Origin: Clostridium sp. CCUG 7971
GTDB taxonomy: Bacteria; Bacillota; Clostridia; Peptostreptococcales; Peptostreptococcaceae
Assembly: GCF_017590215.1 (NCBI RefSeq)
Contig: NZ_JAFFPK010000059.1
Span: 1 to 40,226 of the forward strand
Length of the DNA: 40,226 nucleotides
Direction: 5' to 3'
Made by a program: the position numbers and the translations under genes
In this document: piece by piece, positions 17,658 through 25,832 of the stretch
How the letters are laid out: every line of letters begins with the position of its first letter
Numbering within the stretch: position 1 is the stretch's first letter
The notes under the pieces: generated by a model
Told to the model about the DNA's origin: nothing
The model's input: only the letters and a program-made list of their open reading frames with translations
Databases searched by the model: none

Positions 17658-17690
17658 TTAATACTGGTTAAATTATTTAACCAGTATTAA
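17658..17690 (-). other. Intercistronic hairpin between PTS IIB and IIC genes
   Basis: Perfect 15-bp stem (17658-17672 with 17676-17690) with a 3-nt loop, just after the IIB stop. No T-run follows on the transcribed strand (AAGGAATAAT instead), so it is not a normal terminator. It more likely stabilises the upstream message or sets expression of IIC against IIA and IIB. Confidence 0.75.
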
Positions 17691-17694
17691 TTTA

Positions 17695-17967
17695 TTAGCA
17701 TCCTAATTTTTCTTGTAATTTAACTTTTAATTCATCTTTATCAAATAAAGCATCTAATACTATTAAGTTTGGTAAGTGAGAAGCACTTGGTTCTAAATCT
17801 CTAGCTGTTATAAATATATCTGCTTGGTCTGCAGTTGCATCTGCTAAAGAATTATGTGATACTTCAAATCCACTTAAACCTAATTCATTTAAGATTTCGT
17901 TTACATTCATTTCTACCATAAAGCTTGATCCTAATCCTGATCCACATACTGCCATTATTCTGTTCAT
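17695..17967 (-). CDS. PTS EIIB component, ascorbate/galactitol type
   Basis: Cytoplasmic phosphocarrier of 90 residues. The N-terminal P-loop CGSGLGSS holds the active Cys8, which accepts phosphate from IIA and passes it to the substrate in IIC. Length and the loop match SgaB/UlaB. The gene begins 1 nt after the IIA stop, so the two are translated together. Confidence 0.92.
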   Translation of the reverse strand: MNRIMAVCGSGLGSSFMVEMNVNEILNELGLSGFEVSHNSLADATADQADIFITARDLEPSASHLPNLIVLDALFDKDELKVKLQEKLGC

Positions 17968-17968
17968 T

Positions 17969-18370
17969 TTATACTACCTCCATTATCTCTTCTTCATTAT
18001 TTGAATTTAATATTTTATTTAATTTGTTTTCATCCATACATATACTAGCTACTGTTTGCATTAATTCTAAATGGGAATTGCTATCCTTAGCACTTAAAGT
18101 TAAAAATAACTCTATATCTTTACCTAAAAAATCAACAGGTTTATTTAACTTTAGTAGGCATAAATCATTTTCTAATGCTCCATCTTCTGGCCTAGCATGA
18201 GGCATTGCCAATTTAGGTGCCATGCAAAAATATGGCCCAAACTCATTTATCTTATTTATTATTGCATCAAAGTAATTATCATTTATTGAGTTTCTTTCCT
18301 TTAAGATGTCACAAGATATTTTTATAGCTTCATCATAGCTATTTACTTCATCTAATACCTTTACTATCAT
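17969..18370 (-). CDS. PTS EIIA component, fructose/mannitol superfamily
   Basis: Phosphocarrier of about 133 residues. Active His58 lies in LAMPHARPEDGA, the hallmark of the EIIA-2 fold shared by UlaC. It takes phosphate from HPr and gives it to Cys8 of IIB. I chose ATG at 18370, with GGAGGG 7 nt upstream; the in-frame ATG at 18385 overlaps that Shine-Dalgarno and is unlikely. It follows the regulator gene by 18 nt, so all four genes form one operon. Confidence 0.9.
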   Translation of the reverse strand: MIVKVLDEVNSYDEAIKISCDILKERNSINDNYFDAIINKINEFGPYFCMAPKLAMPHARPEDGALENDLCLLKLNKPVDFLGKDIELFLTLSAKDSNSHLELMQTVASICMDENKLNKILNSNNEEEIMEVV

Positions 18371-18388
18371 GACATTTCCCTCCAATCC

Positions 18389-20404
18389 TTAAGAATATTG
18401 TTTTACTATTTCTAAAACTTCACTTTCACAAGATGCATTTAAGATTTTTTCTAAATTACTTTTGTTAGACAACATCTTATTAATAGATACTAATGCATTT
18501 AAGTGTGATTCTTTGTCCTTCGGTGCCAAAACTATAAATACTCTAGCTTTATGTCTCTCATTACCCGAAAAACATATTTCGTCCTTAAATGTAGTTAAAC
18601 TAATTCCTAACCTATTTACACCATTTTCTGGTTTAGAGTGAGGAAGAGCAACATTTTCTAAAATTATTATGTATGGCCCTAAATTTTCAATATTTCTAAT
18701 CATTGCCTTTACATAAGACTTCTCAATAACACCTAGTTCTATTAAACTTTTTGAGCTAACTTTAATTGCATCTTTCCAATCTTTTGCTTCTTGATTTAAG
18801 CTGATTGTATTTTTATTTAAAAGGTCTGCTAATGTAACCTTATAAATTTCATTTTTTTCTTCAGTTGATGAAATTATGTTTTCAATTTCTTCTCTTAATT
18901 TATCTTTGTTTGTAACTGTAGAATATCTCTCTACACTATTCATTATTCTCCTTACAATCTGTTGACCTAAGTTGAATTTTGATTGAGTACTAGATATTTG
19001 AGATATTAGATTTTGTTTATCTAAATTATTTAGTACTGGATTTACTTTTATTACATTTCCATTATCCTTTGAAATATCAACAGTTGTTATAGCAAAGTCA
19101 TAACTTTTTTCATAATTATTAAACTCATCCAGTGATAAAATATCTTTTATCTCTATTAAATCGAAAATGTCTTTTATCTGACTTTTTAACAGTTGTGAGG
19201 TTGCCATTCCAGAGTTACATACAATTACTATTTTAGGAATTTTTATTTCAACTCCCATTTTTACTGCATAGCCACCAAAATACATTGATATAAATGCTAA
19301 TTCATCATCATTAAAAAAACATCCTAGTACTTCTTCAACATTCTTTACTATCTGCTTAGTAAACTGAAATATTGATTTGTACTTATTTTTTACTTCTTCC
19401 TTAATATGGTTAGGATAATATACACCGTATCTTAATCTAAAAAGTGATGGTACTAAATGATTAAATATATTATTTGTAATCTCTTTATAATCGTCTATAT
19501 AGATACAAGATATCTTTTCAAATTCTCTAACCATCATATTTATTTCATACATGTATTTATCTTTTATTGATTGCTTAATGAAAAACTCTTTTATCTCACT
19601 ATCTCTAATAATAAAAGTTTGTATATAGTAGATTTCACTATCTGCTATATCTTTATTTAACACTTTTCTTAATTCTACCAGGATATCGTTTGCTAAATTC
19701 TTACAACTTAATGATTCTAAAAAGTTTATTTCATCCTCTGAGAAACTTAAACTTTCAAAATCTCTATAATAATGCTTATACATATTTGTTAGATACTTTA
19801 ACGAATAATTAATGTATGTTTCTTTTTCTACATTTGGATTAATACTTTCTAAAGTTTCTTTTAATGCATTATATTCTTCTAAAAACTCACATTCTTTAAA
19901 TAGATAGCTGTAGTTATTGTATAAGTTAATAAATAAATATCTTCTATCTTTTAGGTCTCCTTTTATTTCATAACCGTTATAAGATTCAATTTTTAGTTTA
20001 TATTTACTTATATAACTTCTAGCATCTTTTAAATCATTCAAAACTGTATTTCTACTTACTTGCAGTAGATTACAAAGTTTTTCTATTGTAAGCTTGTCAT
20101 TATATGTAAGAATGTAAATTACTATTTTTAGGTATCTTTCTTGCGGAGAAAGTATATAATCTTCACTTGCATACTTTAACAATTTACTTATTTTTTCTTT
20201 ATCTTTGCTGCTTAAATAATATCCTAAAGTTCTTTTGTTTTTAAGCTCAACTGAATTTATTCGTAAATAGTGTTCTAGTTTTTCTATGTCATAGTAGGTT
20301 GTTCTCCTTGACATATTGAGCTTTTTAGAAATTTCTTGTGTTGTTGCATAATCTTTTTTTATTAGTATTTTAAGAATTTCTTCTAGCCTTTTATTTATAT
20401 ACAT
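18389..20404 (-). CDS. PRD-containing transcriptional regulator with PTS IIB- and IIA-like domains
   Basis: Regulator of 671 residues of the MtlR/LicR class. Order: HTH (about 7-42), a second HTH of Mga type (about 95-130), two PTS regulation domains (about 175-275 and 285-385, the second with a candidate His316 in NHLVPSLFRLRYG), a IIB-like domain with Cys397 (VCNSGMATS), and a C-terminal IIA domain with His589 (LPHSKPENG). Phosphorylation at these sites by HPr and the cognate IIB would report sugar availability and glucose repression. Two DNA-binding modules make it an activator rather than an RNA antiterminator. It is the first gene of the PTS operon, and the palindromic sites at 20444-20488 suggest it controls its own promoter. 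Confidence 0.9.
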   Translation of the reverse strand: MYINKRLEEILKILIKKDYATTQEISKKLNMSRRTTYYDIEKLEHYLRINSVELKNKRTLGYYLSSKDKEKISKLLKYASEDYILSPQERYLKIVIYILTYNDKLTIEKLCNLLQVSRNTVLNDLKDARSYISKYKLKIESYNGYEIKGDLKDRRYLFINLYNNYSYLFKECEFLEEYNALKETLESINPNVEKETYINYSLKYLTNMYKHYYRDFESLSFSEDEINFLESLSCKNLANDILVELRKVLNKDIADSEIYYIQTFIIRDSEIKEFFIKQSIKDKYMYEINMMVREFEKISCIYIDDYKEITNNIFNHLVPSLFRLRYGVYYPNHIKEEVKNKYKSIFQFTKQIVKNVEEVLGCFFNDDELAFISMYFGGYAVKMGVEIKIPKIVIVCNSGMATSQLLKSQIKDIFDLIEIKDILSLDEFNNYEKSYDFAITTVDISKDNGNVIKVNPVLNNLDKQNLISQISSTQSKFNLGQQIVRRIMNSVERYSTVTNKDKLREEIENIISSTEEKNEIYKVTLADLLNKNTISLNQEAKDWKDAIKVSSKSLIELGVIEKSYVKAMIRNIENLGPYIIILENVALPHSKPENGVNRLGISLTTFKDEICFSGNERHKARVFIVLAPKDKESHLNALVSINKMLSNKSNLEKILNASCESEVLEIVKQYS

Positions 20405-20443
20405 TTTGTTTGCCTTTCTTTAATATCAATATACTACATATTC

Positions 20444-20488
20444 ATTTTGCACAAAAGATTAAAAACAGTCAACTTTTTTGTGCAAAAT
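20444..20488 (-). promoter_or_regulatory. Paired palindromic sites upstream of the PRD regulator
   Basis: ATTTTGCACAAAA (20444-20456) and its exact reverse complement (20476-20488) are separated by 19 nt, so the centres are 32 bp apart, about three helical turns. Each arm is itself almost a palindrome (TTTTG-N2-CAAAA). The proximal arm overlaps the -35 position of a candidate promoter whose -10 is TATATT on the minus strand (20428-20433). A regulator dimer binding twice is the simplest reading. Confidence 0.6.
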
Positions 20489-20522
20489 TTTGTACCCAAC
20501 TAAAACTATATATTTTTATACA

Positions 20523-20568
20523 AAAAGGCTAATACCAATGAGAATAGTTCTAATGGTATTAGCCTTTT
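20523..20568 (-). terminator. Terminator of the rbsK-fsa operon
   Basis: 15-bp stem (20523-20537 with 20554-20568, core GGCTAATACCA with TGGTATTAGCC), 16-nt loop, A-run and T-run on either side. It is 49 nt after the fsa stop. Confidence 0.88.
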
Positions 20569-20617
20569 GATTAACGTTGCTACCCTTAAGCCACGTGTGA
20601 TGCTATGAAATTTTTAA

Positions 20618-21256
20618 TTACATATTTTTATAATCAGCTAAAAACTTTTCTATTCCTATATCAGTTAAAGGATGTTTAGTCATTTGCTTTAATACACCAA
20701 ATGGTATAGTGGCAATATCTGAACCTGACAATGCACAACGTGATGCATGTATTGGATTTCTAATACTTGCTGATATTATTTCTGTCTTTATGTTATGAGT
20801 TTTAAACATAGCTGAAACTTCAGTTATTAAATCAGTTCCAACCATACCTATATCATCTAATCTTCCAACAAATGGACTTACATAAGTAGCTCCTGATTTT
20901 GCTGCAAGTAATGCTTGCTGTGATGAGAATATTAAAGTTACATTAGTTTTTATTCCCTTTTGAGATAATATACTAACTGCCTTTAATCCTTCTATGCACA
21001 TTGGTATTTTTATAACTATATTTTTATGTAACTTTACTAATTCTAAAGCTTCTTCTACCATTTTATCACACTCTAAGCTTATTACTTCAGCACTTATTGG
21101 TCCATCTACTATAGAACATATTTCATTTATTACTTCTTTTAAATCTCTTCCTTCTTTAGCTATTAATGAAGGATTAGTTGTTACACCATCTAATATTCCC
21201 CATGTTGCTGCTTCTTTTATTTCATCTACATTTGCTGTATCTATAAATATTTTCAT
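20618..21256 (-). CDS. fsa: Fructose-6-phosphate aldolase / short transaldolase
   Basis: Class I aldolase of 212 residues, cytoplasmic. The Schiff-base Lys83 lies in VIKIPM, the substrate loop is TTNPSLI (26-32), and the N-terminus FIDTA is conserved. The length matches the short FSA/TalC group, whose members act as transaldolases (sedoheptulose-7-P + glyceraldehyde-3-P to erythrose-4-P + fructose-6-P) or as fructose-6-P aldolases. Next to two transketolase subunits, transaldolase activity is the more likely. It is the last gene of the five-gene pentose operon, 15 nt after transketolase. Confidence 0.9.
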   Translation of the reverse strand: MKIFIDTANVDEIKEAATWGILDGVTTNPSLIAKEGRDLKEVINEICSIVDGPISAEVISLECDKMVEEALELVKLHKNIVIKIPMCIEGLKAVSILSQKGIKTNVTLIFSSQQALLAAKSGATYVSPFVGRLDDIGMVGTDLITEVSAMFKTHNIKTEIISASIRNPIHASRCALSGSDIATIPFGVLKQMTKHPLTDIGIEKFLADYKNM

Positions 21257-21271
21257 AATCTCTCTCCTATG

Positions 21272-22201
21272 TTAATTATTTATCTCTTCTATTACTATAT
21301 TTTTTATATTTTCTTTAGTTAATCCATAGTGTTCTAATAACTCTTTAGGTGTACCTGATTGTCCAAAAGTATCTTTTATACCAACTTTTCTTACCTTTAC
21401 TGGCGATTTTAAACTTGTTACAGAACATACTCTATCACCTAAACCACCTATTATTGAGTGTTCTTCAAATGTTATTAAACATTTTGTCTCTTTAGCCGCT
21501 TTTACTAATATTTCTTCATCTATTGGCTTTATAGTTGGCATGTGTATTACTCTTACACTAACATTATCATTTTCTAATTCTTTTGCTGCTTCTAATGCTA
21601 GGTTTGTAGTAAGACCTGTCGTAACTATTGTTATATCATTACCTTCTTTTACAGTTACACCTTTTCCCACTTCAAACTTATAAGTTTCGTCAAATAAATC
21701 CTCTGCTGCAAGTCTTCCTAGCCTTATATATACAGGACCATTTATTTTTGCTGCTTCTTTTATTACTTGAACAGTTTCGGCCTCATCTGCTGGAACTATT
21801 ACTGTCATATTTGGAAGTGATGACATTAAAGCTATATCTTCTATTGATTGGTGAGACCCACCATCTTCTCCAACAGTTATACCTGCATGAGTTGCAGCTA
21901 TCTTTACATTTAAGTTTGGATAACATATTGAATTTCTTATTATTTCAAATGCTCTACCTGTAGCAAATACTGCAAATGTACTTGCAAAAGGTACTTTACC
22001 GAAAGATGCTAGACCTGCACTTAATCCCATTAGATTCTGTTCTGCTATACCTACATTTATAAATCTATCTTTATATTCCTTTGCAAAATCTGCTGTTTTA
22101 GTAGATTTTGATAAATCTGCATCTAATACTACTATATTCTCATTTTCTTTTCCTAATTGTACTAATGCTTTTCCGTATGCTTCTCTAGTAGCTAATCCCA
22201 T
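21272..22201 (-). CDS. Transketolase C-terminal subunit
   Basis: 309 residues covering the pyrimidine-binding and C-terminal domains of transketolase. Glu54 in GIAEQNLMG is the residue that activates thiamine diphosphate. The segment [14 protein letters not shown] (about 116-129) is typical. In Clostridia and Archaea transketolase is often split into two genes that assemble as a heterotetramer; the other half is encoded immediately upstream and overlaps by 10 nt. It moves two-carbon units between sugar phosphates in the non-oxidative pentose pathway. Confidence 0.93.
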   Translation of the reverse strand: MGLATREAYGKALVQLGKENENIVVLDADLSKSTKTADFAKEYKDRFINVGIAEQNLMGLSAGLASFGKVPFASTFAVFATGRAFEIIRNSICYPNLNVKIAATHAGITVGEDGGSHQSIEDIALMSSLPNMTVIVPADEAETVQVIKEAAKINGPVYIRLGRLAAEDLFDETYKFEVGKGVTVKEGNDITIVTTGLTTNLALEAAKELENDNVSVRVIHMPTIKPIDEEILVKAAKETKCLITFEEHSIIGGLGDRVCSVTSLKSPVKVRKVGIKDTFGQSGTPKELLEHYGLTKENIKNIVIEEINN

Positions 22202-23019
22202 TTTGCTTCCCCCTTAGACTCTAATTCTTCTATTGCTATATTTCTTTGTTCTAAACTAGGAGCATTTCCATGCCATCCGGCTTCATTTTCCATAAATGAA
22301 ACACCTTTACCTTTTACAGTCTTAGCTATTATAACTGTCGGGATTCCTTTTGTACTTTTTGCATTATCAAATGCTTTTTCTATTTCCTCAAAAGAGTGCC
22401 CATCTATTTCTAATACGTTTAAGTTAAATGCTTTTAATTTATCTTTTAAAGAATATATATTCATTACATCTTCATTTTTACCATCTATTTGTAATCCGTT
22501 ATTATCTATTACTAAAGCTAAGTTATCTAATTTATAGTGTGCTGCTGCCATAAGTGCTTCCCATACTAATCCTTCTTGCATTTCTCCATCACCAAGTAAT
22601 GAGTATACTCTAACATTACTCTTATCTATTTTTGCACCTAAAGCTATACCTACTGCATTTGATATACCTTGACCTAAAGAACCAGTAGATACATCAACAC
22701 CAACTAATTTCTTGCTATCTGGATGTCCTTGTAGGGGTGAATGTAATTTTCTTAATGTGTTTAACATATCTTTATCAAAGTAACCTCTTTGGGCTAATGT
22801 TGCATATAAAACAGGTGCTGCATGACCTTTACTTAGTACAAATCTATCTCTATCTTGTTTTTTTGGATTTTGTGGGTCTATATTCATTTCTTTAAAGTAT
22901 AAATATGTAAGTATTTCAACTGCTGATAAAGATCCCCCTGGATGTCCTGATTTTGACGAATAAATCATATCAACGATATTTTTTCTAATATTGTTAGCAT
23001 TACATTCTAAATTTTTCAT
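22192..23019 (-). CDS. Transketolase N-terminal subunit
   Basis: 275 residues forming the diphosphate-binding domain. The thiamine-diphosphate motif runs from GDGEMQEG (143-150) to NN (173-174), with catalytic histidines in SGHPGG (His26) and SKGHAAP (His66). It is the partner of the C-terminal subunit encoded downstream with a 10-nt overlap. It is 34 nt after rbsD in the same operon, which links ribose phosphorylation directly to the pentose-phosphate pathway. Confidence 0.93.
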   Translation of the reverse strand: MKNLECNANNIRKNIVDMIYSSKSGHPGGSLSAVEILTYLYFKEMNIDPQNPKKQDRDRFVLSKGHAAPVLYATLAQRGYFDKDMLNTLRKLHSPLQGHPDSKKLVGVDVSTGSLGQGISNAVGIALGAKIDKSNVRVYSLLGDGEMQEGLVWEALMAAAHYKLDNLALVIDNNGLQIDGKNEDVMNIYSLKDKLKAFNLNVLEIDGHSFEEIEKAFDNAKSTKGIPTVIIAKTVKGKGVSFMENEAGWHGNAPSLEQRNIAIEELESKGEAKWD

Positions 23020-23053
23020 AATTTTCCCTCTCTATTTTGTTTCGATTAAATTA

Positions 23054-23449
23054 TTAAAATACTACTCCAGATTTTAATATTATATTTGCATATGGTGTAA
23101 ATTCCCCGGTTCTAACTATTGCCATAGACTCTTTAGTCATAGTTTTAAAATCTTCATGAGCTACCTTAGTTATTTTTATATCTTTAAATCTTTTTTCTAT
23201 TTCTTTATACATTTCATTACTAACTTTTTCTATTTCAGAAGCTATTACAACTTCTTCAACTTTTAATTCTTCTAATACTGTATCTAATGTATCTAAAAAT
23301 GTTGGTATTCCTTTACTTAATGCTAAATCTATTCTCTCAACGTTCTTCGGTATTGGAAGACCACTATCACATATTGTTAACATATCTGTATGCCCCATTT
23401 TAGCTATTACTGATGATATGTTGCTATTTATTAAAACTGATTTTTTCAT
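23054..23449 (-). CDS. rbsD: D-ribose pyranase
   Basis: 131-residue cytoplasmic enzyme that interconverts beta-pyranose and beta-furanose ribose so that ribokinase can use it. His20 (KMGHTD) and Asp28 (CDSGLPIP) match the active site, and the C-terminus [13 protein letters not shown] is typical. It lies between rbsK and the transketolase genes. RbsD is normally tied to free-ribose uptake, so unphosphorylated ribose should enter this cell. No RbsA, RbsB or RbsC gene is visible in the window. Confidence 0.93.
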   Translation of the reverse strand: MKKSVLINSNISSVIAKMGHTDMLTICDSGLPIPKNVERIDLALSKGIPTFLDTLDTVLEELKVEEVVIASEIEKVSNEMYKEIEKRFKDIKITKVAHEDFKTMTKESMAIVRTGEFTPYANIILKSGVVF

Positions 23450-23512
23450 ATTTACTCTCCTTATTTATGTGCTATTTTTTAATTTAGATATTTATAATTT
23501 TTAGTAATTGTA

Positions 23513-24421
23513 CTAGAACTTGTGATTTTCAATATCGTATAAGTTAGGTATTGAAGTTTGTGCTCCTATTTTAGTAACACATAAAGCCCCTACTTTTGAT
23601 GCAAAATCCATAGCTTCATCTATACTCTTCTTTTGAGAAAGTGCTACTGATAACGCTCCTGTGTAACTATCCCCTGCAGCTGTAGTATCTACTGCATCTA
23701 CTTTATATGATTTTTTAAATTCCATAGTATCCTTATCTAAGTAAAGACTTCCCTTAGATCCTAAGGTAACTATAAGTTGTTTTACACCCTTTTCTAACAT
23801 TACATTAGCAGCTTTTTTTATATCCTCTTCACAGTTTATGCTTAATCCACTTAATATCTCTAATTCAGTTTCATTTGGTGTTAATAAATCTACATTTTTT
23901 ATAATATCATCGCTTAACTTAACTGCTGGTGCCGGATTTAATATTGTAAATTTACCTAATTCTTTTGATTTCTCTAAAGCATATTTTATTGTATCTATTG
24001 GTGTTTCAAGTTGTATTACTACTGTAGCACTATCCTTTATTGCATCTATACATTTATCTATATCATCCTCTGTTAACTTAAAGTTTGCCCCTGGTGATAC
24101 TACTATAGAGTTTTCAGCATTTTTATCTACTGTTATAAGAGCTACACCACTTGGTCCTTCTTCAACTTGTACATACTCAGTATTTACATTGTCAGCTTTT
24201 AATTGTTTTAATAAACTTTGTCCAAAACCATCATTGCCGACTTTACCTATCATGTATACATCTCCACCAAGTCTTGACGCAGCAACTGCTTGATTTCCAC
24301 CTTTTCCACCTGGTATTTCTTTAAAGTTACTTCCTATTAAAGTTTGACCTTTTTTTGGCATTTCACAAACATTTACAACTAAGTCCATATTAAGGCTTCC
24401 TATTACACATATTTTTTCCAT
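23513..24421 (-). CDS. rbsK: Ribokinase
   Basis: PfkB-family kinase of about 302 residues, giving ribose-5-phosphate from ribose and ATP. The substrate motif GGKGGNQ is at 38-44, and the C-terminal DTTAAGD motif holds catalytic Asp251, as in E. coli RbsK. I chose ATG at 24421, with GAGGGG about 8 nt upstream; the longer frame from 24448 lacks one. It is the first gene of the operon rbsK-rbsD-tktN-tktC-fsa, with a strong promoter and a LacI-type operator upstream. Confidence 0.93.
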   Translation of the reverse strand: MEKICVIGSLNMDLVVNVCEMPKKGQTLIGSNFKEIPGGKGGNQAVAASRLGGDVYMIGKVGNDGFGQSLLKQLKADNVNTEYVQVEEGPSGVALITVDKNAENSIVVSPGANFKLTEDDIDKCIDAIKDSATVVIQLETPIDTIKYALEKSKELGKFTILNPAPAVKLSDDIIKNVDLLTPNETELEILSGLSINCEEDIKKAANVMLEKGVKQLIVTLGSKGSLYLDKDTMEFKKSYKVDAVDTTAAGDSYTGALSVALSQKKSIDEAMDFASKVGALCVTKIGAQTSIPNLYDIENHKF

Positions 24422-24501
24422 ATTAAATTCCCCTCTCTCTATTATCATTTAATTCTAATTTGTCATATATATTTTCATATATTAAACATTTAGAACTTTA
24501 T

Positions 24502-24552
24502 AAATATCGTTTTCCTTGAATATATAATATAACATTTTTTTATTAATTGCAA
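24502..24552 (-). promoter_or_regulatory. Promoter and LacI-type operator of the rbsK operon
   Basis: Minus-strand -35 TTGCAA (24547-24552), 17-nt spacer, -10 TATTAT (24524-24529). The 15-mer AAATATCGTTTTCCT (24502-24516, plus-strand sense) covers about +1 to +15. The same 15-mer occurs in front of the MIP gene. The central CG with A/T-rich arms is typical of LacI-family operators. Confidence 0.75.
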
Positions 24553-24684
24553 TTATTTTTTCATGTTTTTTACATAATTCTTACATATTTTTTACATATA
24601 TTATTTACTTTTAATCAACTGACATAGTAGTTTGAACAACGAGTTTGATAACCACTTGAGCAAAATGAATTTTTTGTATAAAAA

Positions 24685-24711
24685 TTGCATTAGTATAGTA
24701 TACTAATGCAA
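24685..24711 (-). terminator. Terminator of the MIP channel gene
   Basis: 11-bp stem TTGCATTAGTA with its complement, 5-nt loop. A T-run follows on the minus strand. It is 13 nt after the stop. Confidence 0.82.
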
Positions 24712-24724
24712 ACATTTTCCCATT

Positions 24725-25549
24725 CTATGAAGTTTGACTTATTAAATCATTTGATATCTTTTTATCTTTACTTAATAGCTTAATAGTAATAAATGTAGCT
24801 ATTGTTAATCCTAACACCATATAAAGTCTATAATCTACTATACCTTCATACAAAGCAATATGTACTAATCCAGAAGTAGTTGCCCCCATTATAGGTGCTA
24901 CTATAGGTATCCATGAATATCTAAAATCAGAACTTCCTTTACCTGGTATCGGAAGTAGAAAGTACGCTAAACGTGGACCTAAGTCTCTAGCTGGATTTAA
25001 TGCAGCCCCTGTTACCCCTCCAAATGATGTTCCTACTAAGAATATTAAACATCCAATTGCTAAAGGCTTTAATCCTTCTGGGAATGTATTTGTATCCATT
25101 CCTAATATACAAAATACTAATCCAAATGTTACTATATATTCACTAAAGAAGTTTGCTACATTATTCCTTATAGTCGGTGCTGTTGCAAATATTGTTAACT
25201 TAGTATTTTCATCATTTGTTTTTTCCCAATGATTAATAAACTGAAGATAAACTAAAAGTGAACCAAACATACCACCTGCTATTTGTGCTAGTATGTATCC
25301 TGGTACTAATCTCCATTCAAAACTTCCTTTTACAGCTTGCATAATAGTTATTGCTGGGTTAATATGTGCACCACTTATGTCTCCTACACAAAATATAACC
25401 ATAGCAACTGTACATCCCCAGGCAATATTTATTGCTACATTTCCTGCTTGATACGAGCCTGAAGTTTTTAATGCATTTCCTGCTAAAACCCCACATCCAA
25501 AGAATATTAACATTGTTACACCTATAAATTCTGCTAAGTATACATTCAT
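24725..25549 (-). CDS. MIP-family aquaglyceroporin-like channel
   Basis: Six-helix membrane channel of 274 residues with two NPA half-helices (64-66 in AHINPAIT and 185-187 in LNPARDLGPR). The NPARD form marks the glycerol-facilitator branch rather than water-only aquaporins. Aligning by eye with E. coli GlpF, the selectivity filter is Trp44, Gly173, Ala182 and Arg188. GlpF has Phe at the third position, so this pore should be wider. It is monocistronic and its promoter carries the same operator as the rbsK operon, with the LacI regulator encoded next. No glycerol kinase is near. Uptake of ribose, a pentitol or another small polyol is my inference; glycerol remains possible. Confidence 0.88.
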   Translation of the reverse strand: MNVYLAEFIGVTMLIFFGCGVLAGNALKTSGSYQAGNVAINIAWGCTVAMVIFCVGDISGAHINPAITIMQAVKGSFEWRLVPGYILAQIAGGMFGSLLVYLQFINHWEKTNDENTKLTIFATAPTIRNNVANFFSEYIVTFGLVFCILGMDTNTFPEGLKPLAIGCLIFLVGTSFGGVTGAALNPARDLGPRLAYFLLPIPGKGSSDFRYSWIPIVAPIMGATTSGLVHIALYEGIVDYRLYMVLGLTIATFITIKLLSKDKKISNDLISQTS

Positions 25550-25651
25550 TTTGATTTCTCCCCTTTTATAATAATTATTTAATTATAATTTCCAACTGCT
25601 AAACTTGATTGACTAGCGATGTCTTTTATTTTCAGATTTATCTCATTTTTA

Positions 25652-25708
25652 AAATATCGTTTTCCTAACTTATATTCATATGATATATTATTTTTTTTAT
25701 TTTTTCAA
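25652..25708 (-). promoter_or_regulatory. Promoter and LacI-type operator of the MIP channel gene
   Basis: Minus-strand -35 TTGAAA (25703-25708), 17-nt spacer, -10 TATCAT (25680-25685). The 15-mer AAATATCGTTTTCCT at 25652-25666 lies at about +7 to +21 and is identical to the one before rbsK. Confidence 0.7.
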
Positions 25709-25800
25709 TACTTTTTTTCACATTTCTTTCATATTTTTTCCATGTTATTTTTAGTTTATTTCATTTTTATTTCATATATTTTCATAAATACTATTTCTCA

Positions 25801-25832
25801 AAAAAATAGAGGTAATTTTACCTCTATTTTTT
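25801..25832 (-). terminator. Terminator of the LacI regulator gene
   Basis: 15-bp perfect stem (25801-25815 with 25818-25832) with a 2-nt loop, and A-run and T-run ends. It overlaps the last codons of the regulator gene. Confidence 0.85.

Noticed and set aside
22972-22984. AACGATATTTTTT inside the transketolase gene, resembling the LacI-type operator
   Set aside because: Partial match in coding sequence, away from any promoter.
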